Assembly: GCA_946541285.1 (NCBI GenBank)
Contig: CAMNJG010000079.1
Coordinates: 1 to 6,912 of the forward strand
Origin: an uncultured Clostridia bacterium
Lineage (GTDB): Bacteria; Bacillota; Clostridia; Peptostreptococcales; Anaerovoracaceae
DNA: 6,912 nt
Direction: 5' to 3'
Made by a program: the position numbers and the translations under genes. The notes under the pieces were generated by a model that was not told the DNA's origin, did not search any database, and saw only the letters and a list, made by a program, of their open reading frames with translations. Positions 5,220 through 6,912 of the stretch are shown here, one piece after another (position 1 is the stretch's first letter; every line of letters begins with the position of its first letter).

Positions 5220-6893
5220 ATGAATAAAGGAATTTTAGTAGAACTGAAAACAGAAAAAGGGATCCGGAACCTGTCGGTGGACAGGGGGACCACTTTGAGA
5301 GAAGTCGCGAAGACATATTATATAGATAAAAATGAACGGCTGCCGATTTTCGCGCTGGTCGATGGTGAGATAAAGGATATGACGGATTCCCTCCGGCATT
5401 CCTGCAAGGTGGAATTTTTTGACATGAAATCCAGAACAGCCCGTCTGATGTATCAGCGGACGGTGCTGTTTCTTTTCCAGATCGTTATCAGCGAAATCGC
5501 TCCCGGTGTTGAGTGCAGGATCCGTTATCCGTTCAATGACGGTCTCCTGGTCCAGTTTGACCGTGAGATCGGCAATGCTTCTGTGCTGACGTGGAAGGTG
5601 GAGAAAAGGATGAGGGAACTCATTTCCTCCGGCTGTGTTTTCTCACAGGAAATCGTTTCCCGGGATGTCATCCTTTCTCCGGACAGACCGGCCGCGGTCA
5701 GTGACCGGATGGCGGATCTTGTCCGTTCCAGCGATATACAGGATATCTATATCTATTCTTATGGAAATTATTCCGAAGCGTTCGTGGATCCTCTGATGAA
5801 GTCCCCGGAAGCAGTGGATGTTTTTGAAGTCGTTCCGTATGACCAGCAGATGATCCTGCGGGTACCCCGTTTCGCGAACCCGGATGATCTCAGGGTTTAC
5901 CGGGATGACCGGAAACTTTACCAGACGTTTGATACGGTCCTGAAATGGCGTGAAGTCACGGAAGTCAATTATATCAACGAGCTCAACCGGAAGATTGAAA
6001 CCGGGGAATGGCGTGACCTCCTCCTCATTACCGAAGCGTACCATGAAAAAAAGATCGCCAGGATCGCGGATCAGATCAAGAAGAACGGACGCAGGATCAT
6101 CCTGATCGCGGGTCCGTCCGCTTCCGGTAAAACGACTTTCGCGCAGAGGCTGTGTATCCAGCTGCGGGTCAACGGGATGCGTCCGCTTTACATGGGAACC
6201 GATGATTATTTTGTCGAACGGAGTGACATGATCCCGGATGAAAACGGCAAGCTGAATTTCGAAGACCTGACGGCAGTGGACCTGGATCTGTTCAATTCCC
6301 AGATGAATGATCTGCTGGACGGAAAAACGGTGGATATGCCGGTCTTTGATTTTATTACCGGCTCCAAGAGATACGGGACGCGCATCACGCGGGCGGAAAA
6401 GGATCAGCCGATTGTGATCGAAGGGATCCACGCCCTGAATCCGGAGCTGACGAAGGGAATCGCGAACAACGAAAAATTCCGCATCTATATCAGTCCGCTG
6501 ACAGTTCTGAACCTCAATGACCACAACCGTGTGCCGCTGACGGATATCCGCCTGATCAGGCGGATGGCCAGGGACATCCGTTCGAGGGGCCGTTCGGCGG
6601 AGCAGACACTGGAACAGTGGCATTCCGTCCGTGCCGGCGAAGAAAAGAACATCTTCCCGTTCAGCAGTGAAGCCGACGTACTGTTCAACTCAACGGTGAT
6701 CTATGAAATGGCCGTACTGAGGCCGTTTGTCGAGGAAGGACTCAAAGCCGTGAAGCCGGGTGATGAAAAATACCTGGAGGCGCAGAGAATCCTGAGGCTG
6801 CTGCAGTGCGTCAGACCATTGGAGGATCTGTCCAATATCAGTACCAATTCCATCATCCGGGAATTCACCGGCGGTGGCATCTGGGTAAAATAG
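5220..6893 (+). CDS. Nucleoside (uridine) kinase-like protein with N-terminal TGS and ThrRS-like module
   Basis: This 557-residue cytosolic protein has three parts. Residues about 4-68 form a TGS domain (ILVELKTEKG, ALVDGEIKDMTD). Residues about 70-255 resemble the second additional domain of threonyl-tRNA synthetase, including YSYGNYSEAFVDPLMKSP (179-196) and FEVVPYDQQMILRVPRF (202-218). Residues about 285-510 are a uridine kinase/phosphoribulokinase-type P-loop kinase. The kinase motifs are intact: Walker A GPSASGKTT (298-306), DDYF (328-331), PVFDFITGSKRYG (374-386), VIEGIHALN (399-407) and the lid RRMARD (447-452). The expected reaction is phosphorylation of a nucleoside such as uridine or cytidine with ATP or GTP, feeding nucleotide salvage; the true substrate is not shown. 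The editing-type HxxxH and CxxxH residues of ThrRS are absent: residues 61-274 contain no His at all. The layout and length match proteins annotated as nucleoside kinase in Clostridia and Thermotogae. A strong SD supports the start. The stop is 19 bases from the window edge, so its terminator is not visible. Confidence 0.92.
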   Translation: MNKGILVELKTEKGIRNLSVDRGTTLREVAKTYYIDKNERLPIFALVDGEIKDMTDSLRHSCKVEFFDMKSRTARLMYQRTVLFLFQIVISEIAPGVECRIRYPFNDGLLVQFDREIGNASVLTWKVEKRMRELISSGCVFSQEIVSRDVILSPDRPAAVSDRMADLVRSSDIQDIYIYSYGNYSEAFVDPLMKSPEAVDVFEVVPYDQQMILRVPRFANPDDLRVYRDDRKLYQTFDTVLKWREVTEVNYINELNRKIETGEWRDLLLITEAYHEKKIARIADQIKKNGRRIILIAGPSASGKTTFAQRLCIQLRVNGMRPLYMGTDDYFVERSDMIPDENGKLNFEDLTAVDLDLFNSQMNDLLDGKTVDMPVFDFITGSKRYGTRITRAEKDQPIVIEGIHALNPELTKGIANNEKFRIYISPLTVLNLNDHNRVPLTDIRLIRRMARDIRSRGRSAEQTLEQWHSVRAGEEKNIFPFSSEADVLFNSTVIYEMAVLRPFVEEGLKAVKPGDEKYLEAQRILRLLQCVRPLEDLSNISTNSIIREFTGGGIWVK

Positions 6894-6912
6894 GGGACTG
6901 TGTAAAAGCAGG

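Noticed and set aside
5643..6623. A 326-codon open frame on the minus strand opposite the kinase gene
   Set aside because: It mirrors the coding frame of a well-supported gene; no recognisable motifs.
6892..6912. GGGGACTGTGTAAAAG after the kinase stop as the left arm of another GGGGAC-type palindrome
   Set aside because: The window ends before any right arm could be seen, and the match to the 1240-1292 arms is only about six bases.

Overview
The window looks like a chromosomal segment of a Gram-positive, low-to-mid GC bacterium of the class Clostridia, probably Lachnospiraceae or a close gut relative. This rests on a yeast/Bifidobacterium-like PurC of the type common in Lachnospiraceae, a YitT-family membrane protein, the three-part TGS/ThrRS-like/uridine kinase protein typical of Clostridia, strong AGGAGG-like ribosome binding sites, and short tight operons. 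No transposase, integrase, phage gene, CRISPR array, tRNA or rRNA was seen.

Layout. Positions 1-651 (+) hold the 3' part of purC (SAICAR synthase, purine biosynthesis). Its stop codon overlaps by one base the start of a small GtrA-like four-helix membrane protein (651-1151, +). A clear stem-loop terminator (1161-1209) follows and can work on both strands. Positions 1152-1361 are non-coding and also hold a near-perfect 23-bp inverted repeat (1240-1292) and one copy of a 42-bp dispersed repeat (1310-1351). Converging from the right is a two-gene minus-strand operon. Its first gene (4931-2253) encodes an 892-residue fusion of a TetM/EF-G-like translational GTPase and a C-terminal NYN nuclease domain resembling YacP/Rae1. 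Its second gene (2249-1362) encodes a YitT-family membrane protein, starting three bases after the first gene stops. A promoter for this operon can be read at 4982-5009. A 288-base non-coding gap (4932-5219) separates it from a divergent plus-strand gene (5220-6893) for a 557-residue nucleoside (uridine) kinase-like protein with an N-terminal TGS domain and a degenerate threonyl-tRNA synthetase-like module. The second copy of the 42-bp repeat sits directly upstream of this last gene.

The most interesting object is the GTPase-nuclease fusion. TetM-like proteins enter the ribosomal A site as EF-G mimics, and Rae1/YacP is a nuclease that cuts mRNA in the A site. Having both in one chain suggests a factor that recognises a particular ribosome state and cuts the mRNA there. 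The domain-IV loop that TetM uses to displace tetracycline is replaced, so a simple tetracycline-resistance annotation is doubtful. The ribosome-targeted function is inferred from sequence only.
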